Source: Alkaliphilus hydrothermalis (GTDB lineage Bacteria > Bacillota > Clostridia > Peptostreptococcales > Natronincolaceae). From it: a stretch of 64,000 bases of DNA. This document shows positions 1-8,328 of this stretch, one piece after another. How positions within the stretch are numbered: position 1 is the stretch's first letter; each line of letters begins with the position of its first letter. Under the pieces are notes generated by a model that did no database searches, was not told the DNA's origin, and saw only the letters and a program-made list of their open reading frames with translations. Position numbers and translations under genes: made by a program. Location of the stretch: contig NZ_JAFBEE010000013.1 of assembly GCF_016908555.1 (NCBI RefSeq), positions 1 to 64,000 on the forward strand, in the 5' to 3' direction.

Positions 1-5
1 ATAGA

Positions 6-59
6 CACTTAACTAATATGGATTTGAAGTTCCTAATGCTTTAGTTAGTGCTATTTTTC
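6..59 (+). terminator. Possible terminator of a gene upstream of the window
   Basis: Bases 6-16 pair with 41-50 (one bulge), followed by a T-rich stretch at 53-59. It would end a plus-strand gene lying before the window. The loop is long (24 nt), so this is weak. Confidence 0.3.
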
Positions 60-452
60 TTACTCTAGTTTTTCATAACCTACTTTACACTACCTTAATT
101 TATGTATAAAGATAAGTGAACACTAATATTATATCATATTGTTAAAAAGAAGACAACGATTTAATGATAACTGATTTCAACAAAGAAATTGCTTTAGGAG
201 TCATAAATTAAATGGACTGTTGAAAAAACAATATTATAAAGGGGTATGTAAATAAATGGGTGTAGAAATTAAATATATTTAAGAATTTATATATTCTTTA
301 TTTAGAAATCCACGGTATAATAGAAGTATTAATAAAATTAAAAAAAATATAAATACCGTACCTTAAGCTGATTCCACTGGACAACAAACCCAAATTGATA
401 GCATATGATGTAAACGTATGGCGGAGGCCATAGAGTTAAGGAGGAGTTTTAT
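60..452 (+). promoter_or_regulatory. Intergenic and leader region of the CBS gene
   Basis: No gene is seen here. A TATAAT -10 box lies at 316-321 without a good -35. A small perfect hairpin (417-422 with 427-432, 4-nt loop) sits just before the strong ribosome site AAGGAGGAG at 438-446, and CCTTAA at 361-366 can pair with TTAAGG near 436-441. The leader from about 328 may therefore be structured, but it matches no riboswitch class I recognise. Confidence 0.35.
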
Positions 453-896
453 ATGAATATTGCTTTTTTTATAACACCGAAAAAGGAGAGTGTATGTCTT
501 TCTTGTAATGCAACCATGAGGCAAGCACTTGAAAAAATGGAGTACCACAGATACTCAGCCATTCCTCTAATTAATGACGAAGGTCAATATGTGGCTACAC
601 TGACAGAAGGGGATTTACTATGGATGTTAAAAAACACACCAGGACTAACGTTTCAGGGAACCCATGAAATTAGACTAAGGGATGTACCAAAACATATGAA
701 TAATCGAGCTGTATCCATTAATTCAGATATAGAAGACTTATTTAATCTAATCAGTAATCAAAACTTCGTTCCAGTAGTAGATGACAATAACATTTTTGTT
801 GGGATTGTCACTAGAAACGCTGTAATGACCTATTTATATAATCTGGCATCAAAACAACAGGCAAGTTTGAATAAGCTAGCTAAAGTTACTGTATAG
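453..896 (+). CDS. CBS-domain protein
   Basis: A 147-residue protein consisting of a tandem CBS pair (roughly residues 8-65 and 75-135) and nothing else. Such stand-alone Bateman modules bind adenosyl ligands (AMP, ATP or SAM) or c-di-AMP and regulate a partner; the partner cannot be read from the sequence. The start is set by a strong AAGGAGGAG seven bases upstream. The gene stands alone and ends at a clear hairpin. In place of an enzymatic motif there are only CBS-like stretches (RYSAIPLINDEGQYVATLTE; FVPVVDDNNIFVGIVTR). Confidence 0.8.
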   Translation: MNIAFFITPKKESVCLSCNATMRQALEKMEYHRYSAIPLINDEGQYVATLTEGDLLWMLKNTPGLTFQGTHEIRLRDVPKHMNNRAVSINSDIEDLFNLISNQNFVPVVDDNNIFVGIVTRNAVMTYLYNLASKQQASLNKLAKVTV

Positions 897-921
897 TGAT
901 ATTAATAAAAATATGAATAAC

Positions 922-971
922 AAAAGCCAGTATCCTTACGTATATGAAATATATAAGGATGCTGGCTTTTT
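922..971. terminator. Bidirectional terminator between convergent genes
   Basis: AAAAGCCAGTATCCTTA at 922-938 pairs with the matching arm ending in a T run at 971. The A-rich 5' side lets it also serve the minus-strand ABC operon that ends at 997. Confidence 0.8.
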
Positions 972-996
972 GTAGTATCAAGAAGACAAAGTTATT

Positions 997-1779
997 TTAG
1001 GAACCTGTAGATTTATAATGTTTTACCCCATAGTTCCAAGCAAAGATACAGGGAATAATAAATACCATCCCATATAAAGGGGAAATCATATATAAAAATT
1101 TATTACCTTCAGCTCGATTAAGGATGTGTAAGAGAGGAAGATAGTTAACTGTACCAAAGGGAATGATATAGGTGAAGAATTTTTTAATTCCCTCCTTATA
1201 GATACTTAACGGGTACTGAGACATTTCCCTACCACCGTCGGTGAGGATATTCATTACCTCCAATCCTTCTATGGTCCAAAAACAAAAAGTAGCCGATAAA
1301 AGGTAGATACCAGTAAAAATAAATACTCCACTTGCAATCATTAACACTAGAGTGATGATCTTATCATAACTCCAGACAATATCGAGATTTAGTAGGGCAT
1401 AAACTAGCGCCATTAAACTCTGTAACAACCTACCGACACGAGTGAACTCAAATTTTGATCCCAAGACCTGTAGAAATGTTGTACGGGGTCTTACTAAAAG
1501 CCTGTCAAATTCCCCCCTGACTATCATACCTGAAAAGGAATCAAAGCCCCTAGCAAAGCATTCGCTGAGGGAAAAACCTATATGGGTCACGGCATAACAT
1601 AGGGCAACCTCGTATAGGGACCAACCAGCCAAATTAGGGAAACGTTGAAACAATAGGAAAATCGAAACAAATACTAAAAAGGGAATAAAAAATTGTCCTA
1701 TAGAAAGTAGTATAAAGGAGGTTCGATATTCAATCTGACTCTTAAAAAGTACCTTCATATATTTAAAGTAGAGTTTCAA
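997..1779 (-). CDS. ABC exporter permease subunit (COG3694/DUF990 type)
   Basis: A 260-residue integral membrane protein with about six transmembrane segments and no catalytic motif, of the ABC-2 type. The length and the partner genes match the COG3694 member of the conserved trio COG4586 (ATPase), COG4587 and COG3694. It is the last gene of the operon, four bases after its sister permease, and was probably produced by ancient duplication with it. The substrate is unknown; this trio is usually annotated as a drug or daunorubicin-like exporter without experimental support. Confidence 0.8.
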   Translation of the reverse strand: MKLYFKYMKVLFKSQIEYRTSFILLSIGQFFIPFLVFVSIFLLFQRFPNLAGWSLYEVALCYAVTHIGFSLSECFARGFDSFSGMIVRGEFDRLLVRPRTTFLQVLGSKFEFTRVGRLLQSLMALVYALLNLDIVWSYDKIITLVLMIASGVFIFTGIYLLSATFCFWTIEGLEVMNILTDGGREMSQYPLSIYKEGIKKFFTYIIPFGTVNYLPLLHILNRAEGNKFLYMISPLYGMVFIIPCIFAWNYGVKHYKSTGS

Positions 1780-1783
1780 CTCA

Positions 1784-2587
1784 TCAACCCCCTTGTATAA
1801 TAACTTTCTTTAGTGCATTTTTCATCCATAAATTACCTAGAGACAATAAAACGAAGATCCATAGTAGCTGAATACCGATTCCCTGTAGACCCTCATGTAT
1901 GCCAATGTTTCCAGCATAAATCCTAAAGGGTAAGTCGGCAACATACCTAAAAGGAAGGATGTAGACAATGCTCTTTAGTAAAGGAGGCATAAGGGGTACA
2001 GGTAAAATTAAACCTCCAAAAAACTCGCCAAGGACACCAAAAATTAAGAGGGAACCCGTCGGTGACATGGTGTAGAAGGTGAAGATATAGATTAACATGG
2101 AAATTGCAACAATTAAAATCAAACCCAAAGTTAAAGCAACAAAGAAAAGTCCAAAGGAAAATAAACTTACAGGTGAAGAAAATCCATAGGGATTTGGGAG
2201 TAGAGAGGCAACTAAAATAATAGGAAGAGACCTTAATATTGCTCCCGATAGTCGCTGGGCAATAAGTCTTGCATACCAAAATCCATATAAGCTGGTAGGG
2301 CGGCATAGTTCATAGGCGATATTCCCACTGGTGATGAGGCTAAATAATTCACTGTCCCTAAACCATAGCATAACAAAAACTAGGAAGCTTTGTTGTAGCC
2401 ATATGACTTGTATTAGCTCCTGAAGGGAGATGGGCTGTGGACTAGAAGTACTGCGATAAAAGGCTTCAAAGACCATAATTAAGATAAAGCCCCAGAAAAA
2501 CTGAGTAAAGACACCGGCTAAGGCGGCGGTTCTATATTGTAGTCCCTTTAGTAATCTCATCTTAAAAAAGGAATAATAGGCCTTCAT
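1784..2587 (-). CDS. ABC exporter permease subunit (COG4587 type)
   Basis: A 267-residue ABC-2 type membrane protein with about six hydrophobic segments (for example around residues 22-45, 60-75, 115-130, 145-170 and 235-255). Its start overlaps the end of the ATPase gene by four bases (ATGA-type overlap), which implies translational coupling and a heteromeric complex of two permeases with a dimeric ATPase in the cytoplasmic membrane. The substrate is unknown. Confidence 0.8.
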   Translation of the reverse strand: MKAYYSFFKMRLLKGLQYRTAALAGVFTQFFWGFILIMVFEAFYRSTSSPQPISLQELIQVIWLQQSFLVFVMLWFRDSELFSLITSGNIAYELCRPTSLYGFWYARLIAQRLSGAILRSLPIILVASLLPNPYGFSSPVSLFSFGLFFVALTLGLILIVAISMLIYIFTFYTMSPTGSLLIFGVLGEFFGGLILPVPLMPPLLKSIVYILPFRYVADLPFRIYAGNIGIHEGLQGIGIQLLWIFVLLSLGNLWMKNALKKVIIQGG

Positions 2588-3561
2588 ATCTGAAACTCCT
2601 TATACAAGTCTACAATGATTTCCTCCACTGGCTGGGCATTAACGGCAACGTCCTTTATATCAAAGTTTTGGGATAAGATACTGATGACATCTGATACTTT
2701 AATCGTCTCTAAATCCACCGCTAAAGATATTCTTTCCTTTGTTCGAGATAAGACTGTTGTTCCTTTTATAGATAGATCCTGCGTACTTGCGGCAAAATCC
2801 ACTGTAACTGTTTTGTGGGTTACAAAGCGATTCTTTAATTCGGTCAAGGTGCCGTCCATCAGTTTTTTACCTTTCCCAATGAGGATGATTCTTTCTGCCA
2901 GTGCCTCAATATCACTCATGTCATGGGTTGTTAAAATAACAGTTACTTTTTTCTCTTGATTAATCGTATTAATAAAGTTACGGACTGCCATTTTAGATAC
3001 TGCATCTAGTCCGATTGTGGGTTCATCAAGAAATAATATTTTGGGGTCGTGTAGTAGGGAAGCTCCGATTTCACAACGCATTCTTTGACCGAGGCTTAGT
3101 TGTCGAACAGGTGTTGAAAGTAAAGCAGATAAATCAAGGGTTGCGGTAAGTAAGTCGAGGTTACTTTTAAAGGTTGTTTCAGGGATTTTATAAATATCTT
3201 TGAGGAGATAGTAGGAATCCATTACAGGAACATCCCACCATAATTGTGATCGTTGTCCAAAAACAACACCGATGTTCCTCACATGATTAATACGATTTTT
3301 CCAAGGTGTATTACCAAGAATACTACATTTCCCACTATCGGGGACTAGGATGCCACTGATTATTTTGATAGTTGTGGATTTTCCGGCCCCATTGGGACCT
3401 ATATAGCCAACGATTTCTCCTTCATCAATGGTAAATGAAATGTCTTCTAGAGCCTGGACTGTTTTGTATTGGGGATTAAATATGGATTTAATTGCAGCTG
3501 TTACACCTGCATTTCGCTGGGCAACCTTAAAGCTTTTGTACAAGCCTTCAACCTCAATCAT
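2584..3561 (-). CDS. ABC transporter ATP-binding protein (COG4586 type)
   Basis: A 325-residue ATPase that powers the two permeases encoded after it. Walker A GPNGAGKST is at residues 55-63, the signature LSLGQ at 155-159, Walker B ILFLDE at 175-180, and the switch histidine lies in TTHDMSD. The extra C-terminal part of about 80 residues is usual for this family. A GAGTGATTAG-like ribosome site precedes the start. The operon has a consensus sigma-A promoter upstream. Confidence 0.85.
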   Translation of the reverse strand: MIEVEGLYKSFKVAQRNAGVTAAIKSIFNPQYKTVQALEDISFTIDEGEIVGYIGPNGAGKSTTIKIISGILVPDSGKCSILGNTPWKNRINHVRNIGVVFGQRSQLWWDVPVMDSYYLLKDIYKIPETTFKSNLDLLTATLDLSALLSTPVRQLSLGQRMRCEIGASLLHDPKILFLDEPTIGLDAVSKMAVRNFINTINQEKKVTVILTTHDMSDIEALAERIILIGKGKKLMDGTLTELKNRFVTHKTVTVDFAASTQDLSIKGTTVLSRTKERISLAVDLETIKVSDVISILSQNFDIKDVAVNAQPVEEIIVDLYKEFQI

Positions 3562-3667
3562 CTAATCACTCCTTTATAGAAAAGTAAAAAATAAGAAAAT
3601 AAGCATTTAAGTAAAGGTAGTAGAAAGGATTGGAAATATTAGTCTGAAAATTTAACAGAAGAATTAC

Positions 3668-3696
3668 ATTATATAGTTCCTTTATATCAATGTCAA
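3668..3696 (-). promoter_or_regulatory. Sigma-A promoter of the ABC exporter operon
   Basis: On the minus strand, TTGACA (3691-3696) and TATAAT (3668-3673) are separated by exactly 17 bases. Both boxes match the consensus perfectly, and the promoter lies about 105 bases before the ATPase start. Confidence 0.8.
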
Positions 3697-3757
3697 TAAG
3701 AAATACAAAAAAACCCAATTCTTAGTTTGAGGATATCCTTAAGTAAGTCCAATGATA

Positions 3758-3790
3758 GGAAAAAACTCCCTTCATATGATGAGGGGAGTT
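3758..3790 (-). terminator. Terminator of the APC permease gene
   Basis: AACTCCC (3764-3770) pairs with GGGAGTT (3784-3790). Read on the minus strand, the stem is followed by a T run (3758-3765). Confidence 0.7.
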
Positions 3791-3833
3791 CGGAAATAAG
3801 TTGATAGGTAATATATTTTGAGTATAAACTTTT

Positions 3834-5216
3834 TTATGCCCTGTAGATTTTCTTAATCACTAAATAAACAGGAAAACCAACCATAGTAATCACGATACCG
3901 AATAGAGCATTTGATGTATCAGTAATAAGGGTGCTGGCAATGATGTAGATTCCTCCAGCAATTCCCACTAATGGTACTACAGGATATAAGGGTACTTTAT
4001 AGGTTCTAGGAAGATGGTTAAATTTCTTTCTTAAAATAAAAATCCCTGATACCGTCATGATGAAAAATAGCCAAACTACAAACATTGCTAAAGTGGTAAG
4101 AATCTCGAAGGAACCACTAAGCACATAAAGGACAGCTAAAATTCCCACCATAATAAAAGAAGCTAAAGGAGTTTCAAACTTCTTATTAACTTGACCGAGG
4201 GTATTGGCAAAGGGGAATAGGCGATCCTGTGCCATTGCAAAAGGAACTCTAACACCAGTCATCAAGTAGCCATTCATTGCGCCGAAGATTGAAACCATAA
4301 TTCCTCCTGCGATTAAAGCTGCACCACCATTTCCGAAAAGAACGATTGCTGCATCGGAAGCAGGGGTTCCAGAAGCCATTACCTGATGTACAGGGATAAT
4401 ATTAATAATAGCAAGGTTAATTAGTACATATATTCCGATAATCATACTAAGCCCTAAAATGATTGATCTAGGAAGGTCTTTACCTGGATTTTTTAATTCT
4501 CCTGCCATGTTACCTACTCCAACCCAACCGTCATAAGCCCATAGGGTTCCCAGGATGGCTGCACCAAATCCAGCAATACCAGTAGTGCTTTTACCAGCAG
4601 CGGCTACAGCAGAAACTGCACCTGCATTACCATTGATCAAGCCAAATCCAATGATAATAATTATTGGAATAAGTTTGGCAATAGTAGAAACTACCTGCAC
4701 CTTACTACCCAGCTTAGTAGAGATAATATTAATTGATATAATAAGGAAAATCATAAAAATTGCTAATACTTTTTGTTGTACTTCTGTTAGAGGAATAAAA
4801 AATGTAGCTTGTGTAACAAAGACAATAGATAGTGCTGCTGTTACACCAGGGACATAAATGATAGATTGTACCCACCCAAATAAAAATGCCCACTTTTCAC
4901 CATATAGTTCCTTTAGATAAGCAAAGATCCCACCGGTTTTAGGGATAGCAGTGGCAATTTCAGTAATCGTAAGGGCAGAGGCAATGGTAACTACCCCTCC
5001 AAGTATCCAGGCTAGAATCCCCAGTAGAGGCGTACTGGCATTGGAAAATACTGAAGAAGACTTAAAGAAGATACCCGAACCGATTACGACACCCACTACC
5101 ATAGTAACGGCATCAGCAAGGCCAATTTCCTTTTTTAGACTCTTTGTTTCCTGATTAGATAACGGATTTTTTACTGCTTTTTTTTCTGTGACATTTTCTC
5201 TTAATATTGCACTCAT
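3834..5216 (-). CDS. APC-family amino-acid permease under glycine riboswitch control
   Basis: A 12-transmembrane amino acid/polyamine/organocation permease. The first membrane segment carries the family motif GVVIGSGIFF, and the protein resembles the SteT/YfnA-like subgroup of exchangers and uniporters. I place the start at the ATG at 5216, which has GAAAGGA upstream; an in-frame TTG at 5267 would add 17 residues but has no good ribosome site and would sit almost on the riboswitch terminator. The tandem glycine riboswitch just upstream suggests that glycine, or a closely linked amino acid such as serine or alanine, is the substrate. That is inference from regulation, not from the protein. Confidence 0.85.
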   Translation of the reverse strand: MSAILRENVTEKKAVKNPLSNQETKSLKKEIGLADAVTMVVGVVIGSGIFFKSSSVFSNASTPLLGILAWILGGVVTIASALTITEIATAIPKTGGIFAYLKELYGEKWAFLFGWVQSIIYVPGVTAALSIVFVTQATFFIPLTEVQQKVLAIFMIFLIISINIISTKLGSKVQVVSTIAKLIPIIIIIGFGLINGNAGAVSAVAAAGKSTTGIAGFGAAILGTLWAYDGWVGVGNMAGELKNPGKDLPRSIILGLSMIIGIYVLINLAIINIIPVHQVMASGTPASDAAIVLFGNGGAALIAGGIMVSIFGAMNGYLMTGVRVPFAMAQDRLFPFANTLGQVNKKFETPLASFIMVGILAVLYVLSGSFEILTTLAMFVVWLFFIMTVSGIFILRKKFNHLPRTYKVPLYPVVPLVGIAGGIYIIASTLITDTSNALFGIVITMVGFPVYLVIKKIYRA

Positions 5217-5280
5217 TAATTTCTCAATCCTTTCTTTTAAGCTTCGTATGAGTTCCTTAGCTGACAACTACTTAAAGGGC

Positions 5281-5335
5281 AAAAAAAATAGACAGGGAGT
5301 AGGTAGCACAAAAACACGCTACGCTACTCCCTGTC
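5281..5335 (-). terminator. Riboswitch expression-platform terminator
   Basis: A 12-bp perfect stem (5291-5302 with 5324-5335), with further pairing inside the loop, is followed on the minus strand by U-rich sequence (5281-5290). The stem begins directly in the 3' tail of the second glycine aptamer, so ligand binding and termination are physically linked. Confidence 0.85.
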
Positions 5336-5510
5336 CTTTTATCTGAAAGATTCCCCAGTCTTCTTGAAATGGGTTGCTTCTTTGATGCCACATATTTATG
5401 TAGTCTCTCCAGGGGTGTGTCAAATTATTGTATCAGACCTGAAAGCTTCAACACTACTGGTTTGCTGGGTAGTGTCTTTCTCCTACGGTTATCTTAGTAG
5501 ATATCTCCAA
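5331..5510 (-). ncRNA. Tandem glycine riboswitch
   Basis: On the minus strand two glycine-aptamer-like modules lie in series. Aptamer 2 (about 5331-5413) shows GGAGAGA, the core GCATCAAAGAAGCAA, a P3-type hairpin, then AATCTTTCAG and AAAAGGACAG, close to the known consensus. Aptamer 1 (about 5420-5510) shows GGAGATATC, CCGTAGGAGAAA, a GACACTAC/GTAGTGTT hairpin and GAAGCTTTCAGG; it is more diverged. A terminator follows immediately and the regulated gene is the APC permease. In Clostridia, tandem glycine switches usually control glycine cleavage or transport genes. Confidence 0.88.
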
Positions 5511-5543
5511 TAATCTTCATCCACTGCTATTCAATTCTTTTAT

Positions 5544-5572
5544 ATTTTATTGTGCTTAACTAGAAAAGTCAA
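5544..5572 (-). promoter_or_regulatory. Sigma-A promoter of the glycine riboswitch transcript
   Basis: Minus strand TTGACT (5567-5572), a 17-base spacer, and TAAAAT (5544-5549). It is placed about 35 bases before the first aptamer. Confidence 0.75.
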
Positions 5573-5747
5573 TAGTTTTTTAGGAGGGAAAATTAGGAGT
5601 AAATATATTATATTACATCCAAATACTAGTCCTAATTAATTTATATGGACTAGAAGGGAATAGGGATCTTATGATGAATATATAATACAAGGGAATGTAG
5701 ACAAAATTTAGACATCAACCTACTAAAAATCATAAGGGAGGTATTTT

Positions 5748-6131
5748 ATGCAATACAAAATGCTCCATACTTGTATTAGAGTAATGGATTTAGAAAAATC
5801 TCTAGCATTTTACAAAGAGGCGCTAGGCTTTAAGGAGACGAGAAGAAAGGATTTTCCAGACAATGAATTTACGTTAGTATTTCTAAGTGATGAAGAAGGT
5901 CATTATGAAATAGAATTAACCTATAACTACAACCCAGAAGAGCCTTATGTTATTGGAAATGGTTTTAGCCATATGGCTGTTGCAACAGAAAATCTAGAAG
6001 CCTCTAGAGAAAAGCATATGGAGATGGGCTACACGGTTACAAAACTGATGGGACTGCCAGGGAGTCCTCCAAGATACTATTTCGTAACAGATCCTGATGG
6101 ATACGATATAGAAATTATTAGGGGAAATTAA
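5748..6131 (+). CDS. gloA: Glyoxalase I (lactoylglutathione lyase family)
   Basis: A 127-residue vicinal-oxygen-chelate protein with the two beta-alpha-beta-beta-beta repeats of glyoxalase I. Likely metal ligands are His7 (MLHTCIRV), a glutamate in EIELTYN, a histidine in FSHMA and the glutamate in YDIEII. The length and motifs match the nickel/cobalt-type bacterial GloA. It would isomerise the methylglyoxal-thiol hemithioacetal; clostridia often lack glutathione, so the natural thiol may differ. A strong AGGGAGG precedes the start. It is monocistronic. Confidence 0.88.
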   Translation: MQYKMLHTCIRVMDLEKSLAFYKEALGFKETRRKDFPDNEFTLVFLSDEEGHYEIELTYNYNPEEPYVIGNGFSHMAVATENLEASREKHMEMGYTVTKLMGLPGSPPRYYFVTDPDGYDIEIIRGN

Positions 6132-6201
6132 TAAAAGGTAATAAGTCCTATTTCAAGTCTTTTCATAAGGGAAAATATCAAAATTAAAGGATTTTATTGT
6201 G

Positions 6202-6247
6202 AAAAACTATGGGAGTGCAGATTAATTGCTAAATTTTCATAGTTTTT
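6202..6247 (+). terminator. Likely terminator after gloA
   Basis: AAAAACTATG (6202-6211) pairs with CATAGTTTTT (6238-6247), with a 26-nt loop and the U run inside the 3' arm. It overlaps the leader of the next gene. Confidence 0.5.
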
Positions 6248-6312
6248 TATCTGTAAAAAAATGTTTTTTGTCTTACAAATATATCTGTACTTATATAAAG
6301 GAGCAAGGTATT

Positions 6313-6810
6313 ATGCAGGACTTTGAAAAAATATGGGATATTCTAGAGGAAGCATTTCCTCCTAATGAGAGGAGAAGCAAAGAGGCTCAGAGGAATTTAC
6401 TAATGCTACATGCCTATCATATTACCCCTTATTATGAGGGGGAGCAACTGGTGGGTTTTTTATGCTACTGGAACTTAGGGGACTTTATATTTGTAGAACA
6501 TTTGGCTGTGGAAGAAGGATATCGGGGGAAGGGCTACGGAAGAAAGATGATGAAAAATCTTCTTGAGCAGGATAAAGGAAAGGTAATCCTTGAGGTGGAA
6601 TACCCAGAGGACGATATTTCTAGGAAACGGATTAAATTTTATGAATCCCTTGGATTTAAGTTGAATTCAATAGAGTATCTTCAACCCTCCTATGGAACGG
6701 GAAAAGAAGCTGTTTCACTATTATTGATGTCTTATCCCAATTCATTGGGTGAGGTGGAAGCAAGGGAAGTGATCAAAGAAGTCCATAAGGAAGTATATCA
6801 TGTTTCATAG
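6313..6810 (+). CDS. GNAT-family N-acetyltransferase
   Basis: A 165-residue acetyl-CoA-dependent acetyltransferase. The pyrophosphate-binding motif A is seen as VEEGYRGKGYGRKMM around residues 74-88, preceded by FIFVEHLAV. The acceptor is unknown. The start is the ATG at 6313, which has AAAGGAG nine bases upstream; the reading frame is open 87 bases further 5' but without a ribosome site. The extended C-terminal tail (about 30 residues) carries no recognisable motif. Confidence 0.8.
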   Translation: MQDFEKIWDILEEAFPPNERRSKEAQRNLLMLHAYHITPYYEGEQLVGFLCYWNLGDFIFVEHLAVEEGYRGKGYGRKMMKNLLEQDKGKVILEVEYPEDDISRKRIKFYESLGFKLNSIEYLQPSYGTGKEAVSLLLMSYPNSLGEVEAREVIKEVHKEVYHVS

Positions 6811-7176
6811 TATGTTTAATAATATCAAAAATTCTAAGATAATAGAAAATTCCCCAAGCTTCTGTATATAATCAGTAATGATGTATACTAAATAAGGTTT
6901 GGGGAAATTCTCTATAATGTGGTAAAAAAATGTGAATATTCATAAAAAATACTATATTTATAAAAACTAATAGAATATATTGCAATCTAATAGTTAAACT
7001 TGTACAATATGATTATAAAATATTTTTTTGATTTTTAGGGTAAATTAAAATAGGCTCCGTAAGAAAATACCATACATTTTTTACTATGGTCTTTTTTATG
7101 GGAGAAATTACTAGGCCCATAATTTGCAGCAGACTTTGACAAGAGTTTTATAAACTATAGGCATAGGTAAGCTGCT
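6811..7176 (+). other. Intergenic region before the serine operon
   Basis: No gene is seen. An interrupted stem (6848-6857 with 6899-6909, plus an inner GTATA/TATAC pairing) may end the GNAT transcript. ACCATA/TATGGT around 7069-7090 followed by CTTTTTT, and TATGGG/CCCATA at 7097-7121, are short hairpins of unknown role. There is no T-box signature. Confidence 0.3.
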
Positions 7177-7185
7177 TGTTATAAT
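7177..7185 (+). promoter_or_regulatory. Extended -10 promoter of the serine operon
   Basis: TG-T-TATAAT at 7177-7185 is an extended -10 element, giving a leader of about 45 bases before the AAAGGAGG ribosome site. A TTGACA at 7136-7141 lies too far upstream to serve as its -35. Confidence 0.5.
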
Positions 7186-7238
7186 TTTTAATTACATAGA
7201 AAGATTTGTTTAATTTAATCTAAAGGAGGCTTTTTATT

Positions 7239-8312
7239 ATGCACAAAAGACTTTTTATCCCAGGACCAGTTGATGTAGCACCAGATGTATTAGAAAAAAT
7301 GGGAACACAAATGATTGGACATCGTTCTAAGGCTGCATCTGTATTACAACGTAGTATCTCTGACAAAATGAGAAAATTAATGTTTACTGAAAACGAGATC
7401 CTATTATCGACTACTTCAGGTAGTGGTTTAATGGAGGGAGCAATCCGTTGTTGTACTAGAAAAAGAGCGGCAGTATTCTCTGTTGGTGCCTTCGGAGATC
7501 GTTGGTACAAGATGGCTAAGGCTAATGGGGTTCCAGCTGATAAGTTTTCTTCTGAATTAGGACAACCTACTACACCAGAAATGGTAGAAGAAGCTTTAGC
7601 AACTGGAAAATATGATTTAGTAACAATCACCCACAACGAAACTTCAACAGCCATCATGAATCCTGTAGAAGAGATTGCTGAAGTACTTAAGAAATATCCA
7701 GATGTAATCTTCTGTTTAGATACAGTTAGCTCATTAGGTGGAACTAAAATTGATGTAGATAAGCTTGGCGTTGACGTGTGTATTACATCTACTCAAAAGT
7801 GTTTAGGTTTACCTCCAGGATTAGCTATTTGTTCTTTATCTCAAAAAGCTTTAGATGCTGCAAGACAAGTAGAAAACAGAGGATTATACCTAGATCTTGT
7901 TGAAATTTATGACTATATCCAAAAGAAAGACTATCAATATCCTTCTACACCATCATTATCCCATATGTTTGCTTTAGACTATCAATTAGATAAGATTCTT
8001 GAAGAAGGACTTGAAAACAGATTTGCTAGACATGCTGAAATGGCTAGATACGTAAGAGATTGGGCTAATAAGCACTTTGAAATGTTAGCAGAGGAAAAGT
8101 ATGCTTCAAATACATTAACAACGATTAAGAATACTAAAGAAATCAGTGTTAAAGATCTTAACAAGGAGTTAGATAAGAGAGGATACGAGATTTCTAACGG
8201 ATACGGAGACTTAAAGGACGTAACCTTCCGTATTGCCCACATGGCAGATACTACTTTAGATGAAGTTAAAGCATTATTAGTTACTATCGAAGAAATTTTA
8301 AACCTAAAATAG
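7239..8312 (+). CDS. serC: Class V aminotransferase, probable phosphoserine aminotransferase
   Basis: A 357-residue PLP-dependent fold-type I class V aminotransferase. The Schiff-base lysine is seen in STQKCLGLPPG, the glycine-rich phosphate-binding stretch in LLSTTSGSGLMEGAIR, and the aspartate that contacts the pyridine nitrogen in FCLDTVSSLGG. By sequence type it belongs to the alanine-glyoxylate/serine-pyruvate group, but its position 16 bases before serA indicates that it transaminates 3-phosphohydroxypyruvate to phosphoserine, as in other clostridia and archaea that lack the E. coli type SerC. Codon choice looks like that of a highly expressed gene. Confidence 0.82.
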   Translation: MHKRLFIPGPVDVAPDVLEKMGTQMIGHRSKAASVLQRSISDKMRKLMFTENEILLSTTSGSGLMEGAIRCCTRKRAAVFSVGAFGDRWYKMAKANGVPADKFSSELGQPTTPEMVEEALATGKYDLVTITHNETSTAIMNPVEEIAEVLKKYPDVIFCLDTVSSLGGTKIDVDKLGVDVCITSTQKCLGLPPGLAICSLSQKALDAARQVENRGLYLDLVEIYDYIQKKDYQYPSTPSLSHMFALDYQLDKILEEGLENRFARHAEMARYVRDWANKHFEMLAEEKYASNTLTTIKNTKEISVKDLNKELDKRGYEISNGYGDLKDVTFRIAHMADTTLDEVKALLVTIEEILNLK

Positions 8313-8328
8313 TAGGGGGGACGAAAAC

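Noticed and set aside
363..548. Open frame on the minus strand (61 codons)
   Set aside because: It runs through the leader and start of the CBS gene with no ribosome site; a shadow.
7041..7238. T-box or other riboswitch before the serine operon
   Set aside because: No T-box sequence block and no convincing terminator/antiterminator pair; only short hairpins.
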